Below are positions 11,993-21,289 of a DNA stretch of 64,000 bases, one piece after another (positions within the stretch are counted from its first letter, which is position 1; every line of letters begins with the position of its first letter). The position numbers and the translations under genes were made by a program. Origin of the DNA: Notamacropus eugenii (taxonomy: Eukaryota; Chordata; Mammalia; Diprotodontia; Macropodidae); contig NC_092878.1 in the NCBI RefSeq assembly GCF_028372415.1, positions 1,185,501 to 1,249,500 on the forward strand, given 5' to 3'. The notes under the pieces were generated by a model that did not search any database, was not told the DNA's origin, and saw only the letters and a program-made list of their open reading frames with translations.

Positions 11993-12544
11993 TCCTTTTT
12001 TATTTCTTAAACCTGAATAATATTTGCCAACAAGATTTCCACTGTCCTTCCCTCTCCTTGAAGTCATTAAGCATCAAGGCATATATTGACTTGGTTTAGA
12101 GCAACTTAACTAGAATTTTTATGCTTAGTATTTTTTCTGTATATATTTACACATACTTTTTAAAGCATGGGGCTGAATCACCTCACCACATTTTGGCCTG
12201 ATAAAGTGTGAGGATAGGATCCAAATTCCCTCTCTCACTTAGCCTTGATGCATTTATGAGGAGATAAGCAAATCTACCTTGTTCACTAGGTGTGAGCAGG
12301 ATCTAGCCAGTCTAGGGGCAACAGGAACTTTATTTAGATTGGCTGAGGAACTTGGTCCCTGCCTGGATCACTGCCTTGTCTTGGTGGAGGGGAAAGTCCT
12401 TAAAGTGATGGGAGTAGATCATTTTACTTGTCACCTGAGGAACCTGTAAGCGCTCCAGGAAGCAAGAGTTAGAATCAAATGTGGAACAATTGATTGGTTT
12501 AAGATTGGAAAAGAAGTTCAACAAGGCTATATAGCTTCACCTTG

Positions 12545-13325
12545 TTTATATCACTTACATGCAGAGTACATCATGTGAAGTGCCAGGCTGTATGAATCAA
12601 AAGTGGAAGGGGAGTGCTGGGAGAAATAGAAACAATCTCAGATATGCAAATAATACCTCTCTGATGGCAGAAAGTGAAGAAGAATTAAGAAGCCTTTTGA
12701 TCAGGGTTAAAGAGGAGAGCGTAAGCTTTTGGCAGTTGGTCCCATTACTTCCTGCCAAATAGAGAGAAAAAAAAATGGAAGCAGTGCCAGATTTTATATT
12801 CTTGGATTCAAAGGTCATTTTAGGCAGTGACTGCAGCATGACAGCATACCAAGAAGCAGAGACATTACCTTGCCAACAAAGATCCAGTCAAAAGATCAGT
12901 GAAAGCTATGGTCTTTCCAGTAGCAATGTATGCTGTGAGAGTTGTACTATAAGGAAAACTGAGTGCTGCAGAATCAATGCTCTTGAATTGTGGTGCTGGA
13001 GAAGACTTTTGAGAGCCCCTTGGACAGCACGGAGATCAATCATCAGTCAATACTTCAAAAAATAGACACTGAAGCTGAAGTGTAAATTCTTTGGCCACAT
13101 AAAAGGAAGTTGGCAATCATTGGAAAAGCCCCTGACATTGGGAAAGACTGAAAGCAAAAAAAAAGAAGATGGCAGAGGATGAGATGGATACATAGTGTCT
13201 ATCTATTGGAAACAATGAACAAGAACTTGGACAGACTGTGAGAGATAATGGAGAGTAGATGGGTCTGGTGTGCTATGGTCCATGGGGTCATGACAAGTCT
13301 GATATAACTGAACAATAACAAGAAG
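12545..13325 (+). mobile_element. BovB-like RTE LINE, 3' end with dead reverse transcriptase
   Basis: The first frame (12559-12762) gives GRNRNNLRYANNTSLMAESE followed by EELRSLL. The RTE active-site motif YADD is here YANN, so both catalytic aspartates are lost. The second frame (12775-13065) gives DFIFLDSK, then ALELWCWRRLLRAPWTARRS, the hallmark RTE/BovB C-terminus. A frameshift separates the two. The end 'tccatggggtcatgacaagt' corresponds to the RTE 3' end. Similar RTE elements are known in ruminants, squamates and marsupials. Confidence 0.88.
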
Positions 13326-14479
13326 GACTTAGCCGTGCTCTCTGGGGCTTTAGAAAACCACAGAGTTAGTTGGAATCAGAGATTTGAATGAGTGGTGTGT
13401 ATGTTTGTCCTTCACTGCTGAAGAAGACCATGCCATCAAGTCCTCCTGACTCCTGCACTGGTGCTCAATCTACTGCACCACCTAGCTGCCCCTGAATGAG
13501 TGGTAAATAGCCAGGAAAGAGCAGTTCTGGCTAAGCCTCTGAGAAGGATCTTCTTGGGTGGAGGGGAAATATCCTTCTTGGTCTCCTTCTACCCCCTTGA
13601 TTGGAGAACTATATAAGCATCAAATGGCACGGGGAAATTTGAACTTCCCACCTTCCTGTCAGCATCCCAGAATCATCAGCACTGTGTTTGCATCAGGGGT
13701 CAAAAACAGAAGAGATGCAATATAGAAAGGTAGCTTCCAGACTCTAAAAGGAGCCCAGTAGAAGCCCTGCTTAAGGGGAACTTCATGAATTCCCCAAAAA
13801 GGGGACAAAATGGAGAAGAGGACTTCCATCCCCCAAGAGCTAAGAATTAATTGCTCATTTACTATGTGAAGTCTCTAAGCTTGAACCTACTTTCCTTTGG
13901 ATCCAGCAGGTAGTAGAAGAGTTTGTCATAGACTTTTGGGAGTGATTCTTTATATCAACTGCTCTTACTAAACCACCTTAATAAATAATCCCTTCCTAAA
14001 AACTGTCTGCTAATTAATTGTGACAATCACATGGTCAAATTTATCCATGGGAACTCACAACCTATAGCATTAGAAAGACAATCCTAACCACTCAAGGCTA
14101 TCCCTAGAATCATAAAGAGAAATGAAGCCAGCCTTGCTTTGAAGACTCAGTTTATCAGTGTGAATGGAAATTAGGAGAGTAGGTCCAGAGCCTACATACA
14201 CCACATTTTAGGAGTTTGTTCCAAATATTGGGCCATTTTGCACCTGTAGAAACCCACTGGAGAGACTCTTAATCCAAGATATTTGTTATGACTTGCATGG
14301 GAAAAGTAAATGGAAAGTTATCATACAAGAGATATGTGACCATGAATGAAATGAACTGGTTATATGTTATGAGCAAGGAATAAATGGATATTTAATCTAA
14401 ATATAAAAATTCATATCATAATAAATAAGAGAAAAATGGGACGAGTTGTATCTTATAACTGTTGGTAAGGGTAGCATTT
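13326..14479. other. Intergenic DNA, short SINE remnant only
   Basis: A fragment near 13435-13495 ('caatctactgcaccacctag') looks like the head of a minus-oriented tRNA-derived SINE. The rest shows no gene or repeat that I recognise. Confidence 0.45.
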
Positions 14480-14925
14480 TTAACCAATCAGGAATAGAAA
14501 TGATCATGAAAGATAAAATAGATAATTTTGTTGGCATGAAATTGAAAAGCTTTGCACAAAAAAGTTAATATAGGTAGGATAAGAAAGGAAATTATAGATT
14601 ATAAGAAAACAGAAATTTTCCATCACATTTCTCTGATAGGAATATCTGAGATGTATAGGGAACTTACATAAATATGAAAGACAAAGAGTCATTCACTAGT
14701 CAAAAGATGAAGTTTTCAAAAGAATTGCAAACTATTAACTCTCACAGGAAAGACTGCTTCAAATGACTTCAAATAAAGAGACATGAACACTAAAACAATA
14801 CTGAGATTTTACCTCATACAGAGTGAATTGGCAAAAATGACAGAAGATGGAAATAGTGTTGGAGGGGCTGCAGAGAGGATACAACTGCTCCATAACATTG
14901 TATGCATCCCCTTTTTCATTCATAG
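14480..14925 (+). mobile_element. Old L1 3' fragment
   Basis: The order of short matches follows the L1 region before the 3' end: 'tgaaaagctttgcacaaaaa', 'cttacataaatatgaaagac', 'acagaagatggaaatagtgt' and 'gctgcagagaggatacaact'. It is strongly decayed, then overlain by a SINE at 14934. Confidence 0.6.
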
Positions 14926-14933
14926 CCCTTGTC

Positions 14934-15250
14934 AGCTAGGTGGTGCAGTGGACAGAGCACCAGTGCAGGAGTCAGGAGGACCTGAGTTCAAATCTCATCT
15001 GAGACATTTGACACTCACTAGTTGTGTGACCTTGGGCAAGTCACTTAACCCCAATTCCCTCATCCTGGGTCATCTCCAGTCATCCTGATGAATATCTGGT
15101 CACTGGATTCAGATGGCTCTGGAGAAGTGAGGCTGGTGACCTGCACAGCCTTCCCTCACTCAAAACAAAGTCAAGTACAAGTCATGTCATCGTTTCTCTG
15201 ATGGCATGGTCTTCTTTGGCAATGAATGACGAACACACACACAATATGTA
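14934..15250 (+). mobile_element. Long tRNA-derived marsupial SINE (WSINE-like)
   Basis: The head is 'gtcagctaggtggtgcagtg', with B box 'gacctgagttcaaatctcat', 'gaccttgggcaagtcactta', and a distinctive second half ('ctggtcactggattcagatg', 'gatggcatggtcttctttgg') ending in a CA-rich tail. A near-identical copy lies at 43540-43853. The second half is not tRNA-related. Confidence 0.85.
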
Positions 15251-15289
15251 TGTGTATGTATGTATGTAAAAAATAATGCCAGATACTGT

Positions 15290-15785
15290 AAGTTTTTATT
15301 TTCCTGTTTGTGTGTGTTCATCCTTTTTTGTTTACTTTTTTTTATGCCTCTCTTGAGACCTGCATTTGAAGATCGAATTTTCTGAGCTCTGGCTTTTTCA
15401 TCAGGAAGGTCTGAAAATTCCTTATTTCACTGAATGTCCATCTCCTTGCCTGAAATATTATGCTCAACTTCACTGGGTAATTGATCCCTGATTGTAGTCC
15501 TAACTCCTTTGCCTTGTGGAATATCATATTCTAATTCCTTCAATCTTTTAAAGTAGAAGCTGCAAATTCCTATGTGATCCTGACTGTAGCTCTTTGATAT
15601 TTGAATTGTTTCTTCCTGGCTGCCTTCAGTATTTTCTCCCTCACTTGATAGTTCGGGAATTTGGTAATGATATTCCTTGGTGTTTTTAGTTTGGGGTCCC
15701 TTTCAGGAGGTGGATGGTGGATTCTTTCAATGACTATTTTGCCCTCTGGATTTAGGACTTCTGAGTAATTTTACTAGATGATTGA
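15290..15785 (-). mobile_element. L1 ORF1 C-terminal part (3' half of split element)
   Basis: On the minus strand this reads decayed ORF1: PEGKIVIERIHHPPPERDPK, then ARKKQFKYQRATVR, and MIFHKAKELGLQSGINYPVK in the frame 15342-15527. It picks up where the ORF1 at 19600-19869 stops, so the two halves belong to one element split by the 3.8-kb insert between them. Confidence 0.8.
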
Positions 15786-16629
15786 TTTATCTATCCGTCT
15801 GTCTGTCTATTTATTTATTTATTTTTAGTTTTCAACATTCATTTCCACAAAATTTTGCATTCCAAATTCTCTTCCCATCTCTCTCCCCCTCCAACCCGAA
15901 AACATGCATTCTGATTATCCCTTCCCCCAATCTGCCCTATCTTCTATCACATCCCTCCTTTCCCTTATTTCCATCTTCTTTCTTTTCATGTAGGGCAAGA
16001 TAGATTTCTTTATACCGTTACCTGTATTTCTTATTTCCCAGCTGTATGCAAAAACAGTTCTTAACACTAGTTCCTAAAACTTTGAGTTCCAACTTCTCTC
16101 CCTTCCTCCCTCCCCACCCATCCCCATTGGGAAGGCAAGCAATTCAATATAGGCTATATATGTGTAGTTTTGCAAAAGACTTCTATAATAGTCATGTGGT
16201 ATAAGACTAACTACATTTCCCTCCATCCTATCCTGACCCCCATTAATTCTAGTCTCTCTTTCAACCTTGTCCCTCCCCAAAAGTGTTTACTTCTAATTAT
16301 TCCCTCCTCCCATTTGCCCTCCCTTCTATCATCCCCCACCCCACTTATCCCCTTGTCCCCTACTTTCCTGTAGTGTAAGATAGATTTTCATTCCAAATTG
16401 AGTATGCATGTTATTCCTTCCTTAAGCCAAATGTGATGACAGTAAGCTTCATTTTTTCCCTCTCACCTCCCCCCTTTTCCCCTCCATTGAAAAAGCTTTT
16501 TCTTGCCTCTTTTATGAGAGATAATTTGCCTCATTCCATTTCTCCTCCCAATATATTCCTCTTACCCCTTAATTTTATTTCTTTAGATATCATCCCTTCC
16601 TATTCAACTCACCTTGTGCTCTGTCTCTG

Positions 16630-16635
<6 letters not shown>

Positions 16636-16676
<41 letters not shown>
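16636..16676 (+). repeat. (TG)n microsatellite, about 20 units
   Basis: An uninterrupted TG run inside the 3' region of ORF1-only LINE copy 2. The matching site in copy 1 (near 6192) has only 'atatacatatagacag', so the expansion came after insertion. Confidence 0.95.
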
Positions 16677-16679
<3 letters not shown>

Positions 16680-16896
16680 ATCCTTCCAACTACCCAAGTA
16701 CTGAGAAAAGTTTCAAGAGTTACAAATATTATCTTTCCATGTAGGAATGTAAATAGTTCAACTTTAGTAAGTCCCTTCTGATTTCTCTTTCCTGTTTACC
16801 TTTTCATGCTTCTCTTGATGCTTGTGCTTGAAAGTCAAATTTTCTATTTAGTTCTGGTCTTTTCATCAAGAATGTTTGAAAGTCTTCTTATTTCAT

Positions 16897-17846
16897 TGAA
16901 TGACCATTTTTTCTTTTTTTTCTTAGCATTATCAGTTCTTTATTTTTCTTTATTTCTCATACAGCCTATCTATTTAGTTATCAAATCTTGCCCTTTCTGT
17001 AGTCTCAATATCTCTTCATTCTACCCCTTCTCTCCACTCATATAGCTATCACTGTAGTTGAGGCCTTCATCATTTCTCATCTAGGCTATTATACTGGCTT
17101 ACTGATTGGACTCTCAATCAATGGATAGAGCATGGACATGGATTCAGAAAGGTCTAAGCTCAAATCATATTTACTATCTATGTGACTCTGGACAAGTAAC
17201 TTAACTTCTGTCTGCCTCAATTTCCTCACCTAAAAAGGGATAATAATTATAACAACCTGCTTCTCTGCATTGTTGTGAGGATAAAATAATATTTGTAATG
17301 CCTTTAACACAGTGTTTGGTGCATAGTAGGTACTTAATAAATACTTATTTCCTTCCTTCTCCTAACACAGATGCATCAGAAATAATGTAACCTCAGGTCT
17401 TGCTGACTCAAAGACCAAGCTTCTATCTACATGCTATACTGGGTCTTGATTAATAACTCCTAAAATGTGCTACTCAAAATAACATGGAACATTTTTTGCA
17501 TCTCCAATACTTAGCATAGTGCCTGGTACATAGTAGACATGTGCAAATGTTAGTTTTTGCTTAATTAACTCCCTCTCTTTCTTCCCTTTCTCTAAGATTA
17601 TCTTCAAGCTTTTCTATAGCAATCTTGTTTGTACATAATTATTTGTACACATGGGGTGTGGGGAATGTTTAAGATAGACTAGTGCCTCTGCCAAGGCCTT
17701 TTTAGGGCTTTTCATGCACTTTTGCTGTCCATTTTCACCCAATTCTCACCTATAGTATGTCCAGCAAACCATCTCAGCAGATGGGCTAAACCAGGTTGAG
17801 AGCAGCCAATAGGCCCCAAATCTATCCATGTGAATGACCATTTTTT
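16897..17846 (-). mobile_element. 918-bp retro-insert with exact 16-bp target duplication
   Basis: TGAATGACCATTTTTT occurs exactly at 16897-16912 and 17831-17846, and ORF1-only LINE sequence runs on either side. A T-rich run at 16913-16922 marks the 3' poly(A) of a minus-strand insert. The inside (16913-17830) includes a MIR-type SINE at about 17120-17345. The rest is not a family I can name, so it may be a retrotransposed transcript or a transduced segment. Confidence 0.75.
17120..17345 (+). mobile_element. MIR-type SINE
   Basis: 'gactctggacaagtaactta', 'ctgcctcaatttcctcacct' and 'cattgttgtgaggataaaat' follow the MIR core order. It is carried within the retro-insert. Confidence 0.7.
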
Positions 17847-17855
17847 TCCCCTGAA

Positions 17856-18850
17856 GAATTATATTCAGTTTTGCTGGGTAGGTGTTTCTTGGTTTTAGTC
17901 CTAGTTCCTTTGACTTCTGGAATATCATATTCCAAACCCTTCGATCCCTTAATGTAGAAGCTGCTAGATCTTGTGTTATCCTGATTGTATTTCCACAATA
18001 CTCGAATTGTTTCTTTCTGGCTACCTGCAATATTTTCTCGTTGACCTGGGAACTCTGGAATTTGGCTACAATATTCCTAGGAGTTTCTCTTTTTGGATCT
18101 CTTTCAGGAGGTGATTGGTGGATTCTTTCAATATTTATTTTGCCCTCTGGTTCTAGAATATCAGGGAAGTTTCCCTTGATAATTTCATGAAAGATGATGT
18201 CTAGGGTCTTTTTTTTATTGTGGCTTTCAGGAGTCCCACAATTTTTAAATTGTCTCTCCTGGATCTATTTTCCAGGTTAGTTGTTTTTCCAATGAGATAT
18301 TTCCCAACATCTTCCATTTTTTCATTCCTTTGGTTTTGTTTGGTAATTTCTTCGTTTCTCATAAAGTCATTAGCTTCCATCTGCTCCATTCTAATTTTTA
18401 AAGAGCTATTTTCTTCAGTGAGCTTTTTAATCTCCTTTTCCATTTGGCTAATTCTGCTTTTTAAAGCATTCTTCTCCTCATTGGCTTTTTGAACCTCCTT
18501 TGCCATTTGGGTTAGTCTATTTTTAAAGTTGTTATTTTCTTCAGCATTTTTTTGGATCTCCTTTAGCAAGCTGTTGACTCGCTTTTCATGATTTTCTTTC
18601 ATCACTCTCATTTCTCTTCCAATTTTTCCTCCACTTCTCTTACTTGATTTTCAAAATCCTTTTTGAGCTCTTCCATGGCCTGAGACCATTGCATATTTAT
18701 TTTGGAGGTTTTGGATGTAGAAGCCTTGACTTTTATGTCTTCCTCTGACAGTATGCAGTGTTCTTCCTCATCTGAAATGATGGAAGAAAATACCTGTTCA
18801 CCATGAAAGTAGCCTTCTATAGTCTTATTTTTTTCCCCATTTTCGGGCAT
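17856..18850 (-). pseudogene. LINE ORF1 of copy 2, frameshifted
   Basis: ORF1 starts at 18850 (MPENGEKNKTIEGYFHGEQV). A frameshift near 18610 leads to the coiled-coil frame (18201-18611: EIQKNAEENNNFKNRLTQMA, MEKEIKKLTEENSSLKIRME, KYLIGKTTNLENRSRRDNLK). Another shift leads to the C-terminal frame (17746-18030: ARKKQFEYCGNTIRITQDLA). This copy shows the uninterrupted order of the parts split in copy 1. Confidence 0.87.
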
Positions 18851-19145
18851 TTTCCCAGGTAGTTATTTGACTTTTGAGTCCTTTGTCAAGAGGAGGGTAT
18901 ACTCTTGGAACCTGTAAGTTCTCAGTTCCGTCAAGATGACACAATCAAAGGAGAAGAGTTAACTCCTCTCCTGGCCTGTGCTCTTGACTGTGAGCAACCA
19001 CAAGCACTCTGTTCTGCCTAGGATCTTCCAGTAGGGTTCCCTCTCCAGAGCCTCCACCAGCTCCACCACCAGTATTCCTTTTCACCCTACAGGTACCACT
19101 CAGGACTGAGATCCAGATCAGCTGCTCAATTCCTCCAAAGCGCAT

Positions 19146-19168
19146 TTAGGGTTAGGGTTAGGGTTAGG
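19146..19168 (+). repeat. Telomere-like (TTAGGG)3-TTAGG tract
   Basis: Three perfect TTAGGG units and a partial fourth lie in the 5' UTR of ORF1-only LINE copy 2. The matching part of copy 1 (about 3655-3690) has 'cctcagcctaaagccact' instead. Confidence 0.9.
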
Positions 19169-19599
19169 TTTAGGAGCCAAGGGCTCCTAAAATGGAGGCT
19201 GCTGTTGCAGTTGCTGCTGCCAGTGGGACCAGACCATGTTCCCCTCCCACCCTGGTGAAAGAGCTTTCTCACTGACCTTTGAAGATGTCTTTGATGTTTG
19301 TGGGTTGAGCAATCTGGAAACCACAGCTGCAGCCCAGGATTCTGCCCCCTGCACCCTGCTCCAGTCCTGTCTCTGCCACAGCGAGTGGCCAAGGCTGGGC
19401 TGTGCTCTGAACCTGGTGTGATAGACCTTTCCTATTGGCCTTCAAGGCTGTCTTGGGTTCGAAATCTCTTTTACTCTGTCGTTTTGTGGATTCTGCCACT
19501 TTAGAATTTGTTTAGTCATTTCTTACAGGTATTTTATGGGCTATGGCAGGGAGCATCTACAGGTCTGTCTTTCTACTCCACCATCTTGGCTCCACCCCC

Positions 19600-20869
19600 T
19601 TTATGATTTCTTGGAAGATATTGTCCAGGCTCTTTTTTCATCATGACTTTCTGGTAGACTAATAATCCTTAGATTTTTCCTCTTCTGGATCTATTTTCCA
19701 GGTCAGTTGTTTTTCCAATTAGATATTTTACATTTTCTTCTATCTTTTCATTCTTTAGATTCTGTTTGACTAATTCTTGATGTCTCATAGAGTCATTAGC
19801 TTCTACTTGCCTGATTCTAATATTTATCAAATTGTTTTCTTTAATTAATTTTTGCATCTCTTTTTCCATCTGTCCAATCTTTCCTTTTAAGGAGTTATTT
19901 TCTCCAGTTAGGTTTTGTATTTCCTTTTATAATTGTCCAATTTTCCTTTTAAATTCTTCTGTGATTTCTTTTTTCATATTTTTAAAATCATTGATCAGTT
20001 TTTCTTCTATTTCTCTATTTGGCTTTTAAAATCCTTCCTGAGCTCTTCCAAGAATGCTCTTTGTGCTTCAGACCAGTTCATGTTCCCTTCTGAAGTTTCA
20101 GATGGGAGTACAGTCTCAATGCTGACCTCTTTGGTATTTGTGTTTTGGTCCTTGTCCCCATAGAAAGATTCTATGGTCTTTTCTGCTTTGATTCTTATTC
20201 ATGTTGGTCACCCTTTTCCTGGATTTTAAAGTAGATCTCTGTGTCTGGGGCACAGGGGGCTCTATCCCACTGCTCTTGTGTCTAAAACTTGAGGTTTTGT
20301 GTGCTGTAGCCTCTGGTTCTTTCAGCTAGAAGCTAAAATGCTGCAACTTACCTGGTGCTGAGCTAGCTGGTGTTGGAAAGCAGAGACCAGGTGAAATCTT
20401 TTTGGATTTCCCTGGAGTCACCCTGGAGCTAGCTGCAGTAAGTGTGGGGGTGGGGTGGTCTGGCCACAGGAGGTCTCCTCTGTTGAGCTAGAATGTAGGC
20501 AAGCTCAGTGGTTGGTGATTCCATCTGTGCTAGTGTCTTCCCAATTCCCCTGGGGTGCTGAGGCATACCTGGGATCCTGGTGTTATCAGTTGCTGGCTTC
20601 ATGCCCCTGGGGCTCAGGATCTTCTCTCAGTTTGCTGAGGTGGGCTTGTCTGGGACAGCTTTGGTCCTGCATTGGTCCCCTTCAGCCACACCAAGAGGGA
20701 CTTTCCTTAACGATTTTCCTAGCCTCAAGGGCTAAGAGACTCTTTACCCCTTTTCCTGCTCCCACTGTTCCAGGATTTTTCCTGAGGAGATATATTCTCT
20801 GCACTCTTCAAGGTCAACAAGGGGAGGGAGATAGCAATTACTGATCACTCTGCCATCTTGGCTCCCCCC
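19600..20869 (-). mobile_element. L1 with 5' end and ORF1 N-terminal part (5' half of split element)
   Basis: The 5' end at 20869 reads 'ggggggagccaagatggcag'. A 5' UTR and decayed ORF1 follow; the best frame, 19669-19869, contains MEKEMQKLIKENNLINIRIR and KYLIGKTTDLENRSRRGK. The sequence stops at 19600, inside the ORF1 segment corresponding to 'IIFHEVIK' of copy 1, where ORF1-only LINE copy 2 begins. The rest is at 15290-15785. Confidence 0.82.
20853..20861 (-). promoter_or_regulatory. YY1-like motif at L1 5' end
   Basis: The minus strand reads CCAAGATGG about 9 nt from the element start, the same position and core as the YY1 site of eutherian L1 promoters. An identical motif sits at 19581-19589 in ORF1-only LINE copy 2; copy 1 has the decayed 'ccaagatag' at 3234. 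Confidence 0.55.
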
Positions 20870-21190
20870 TTTACTGCTTACTACCTGTTTAACCTGGGAC
20901 AAATCACTTAACTTCTCCAGGGTTCATCTGTAAAAAGAGGGGCTTAGACAACATGCTCTCTGAGGTTTCTTACAACTTTAGAGCTATGATCTTATTGGGT
21001 CCTGTGAGATAGGACAGAAAATTCCATTTCCACCTCCTCCCCCACCCCACATATTTATTATTTTCATTTTGTAGATAAGAAAACTGAGGCTTAGTGAAAG
21101 AAAATGACACAAAGTTACCCAGCTAGCAAGTGACAGGATTAGAAAGAACTCTTAGAAAGGCTCTTCGTCCAGTGCTCTTTCCACAAAAGC
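20870..21190. mobile_element. Two MIR-type SINE fragments
   Basis: 20872-20995 carries 'acctgggacaaatcacttaa' and 'catctgtaaaaagaggggct'. 21050-21185 carries 'attttgtagataagaaaact' and 'aaagttacccagctagcaag'. Both are MIR core segments, on the downstream side of the inferred TMOD2 end. Confidence 0.65.
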
Positions 21191-21264
21191 ATTCCTGCCT
21201 TGAGAAGCAATAAGTACAATTAACATACAATTTCACATTTTGTTATAACAAATGCAGACAAGCC

Positions 21265-21289
21265 TTTATTTTCATATGGGCATTTTATT
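21265..21289 (-). promoter_or_regulatory. Candidate poly(A) signals, paired AATAAA
   Basis: The plus strand has TTTATT at 21265-21270 and 21284-21289, that is two AATAAA hexamers on the minus strand. The first in RNA order reads CCAAATAAAATG, the second GAAAATAAAGGC. A TG-rich stretch follows within 40 nt on the minus strand, as expected downstream of a cleavage site. Repeats of other kinds begin further left. Confidence 0.45.

Larger units (their letters stand above)
15788..19599 (-). mobile_element. ORF1-only LINE (HAL1-type), copy 2, inverted
   Basis: The 5' end at 19599 reads 'ggggtggagccaagatggtg'. A 5' UTR runs to about 18851, ORF1 starts at 18850, then comes the long pyrimidine-rich (plus strand) 3' region with no ORF2, ending at 'gaatgttgaaaac' near 15820 and an A-rich/(TAAA)n tail. 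The same parts in the same order form copy 1 at 3220-7050. It is inserted into the ORF1 of another L1 and itself carries a 918-bp insert and a (TG)n tract. Confidence 0.82.

Noticed and set aside
14934-15250. tRNA gene suggested by B-box-like sequence
   Set aside because: The B box belongs to a dispersed SINE; there is no cloverleaf with intact anticodon arm, and a near-identical copy sits at 43540.
20455-20844. 129-codon plus-strand frame
   Set aside because: It is antisense to the GC-richer L1 5' UTR. High GC lowers stop frequency, and no domain is recognisable.
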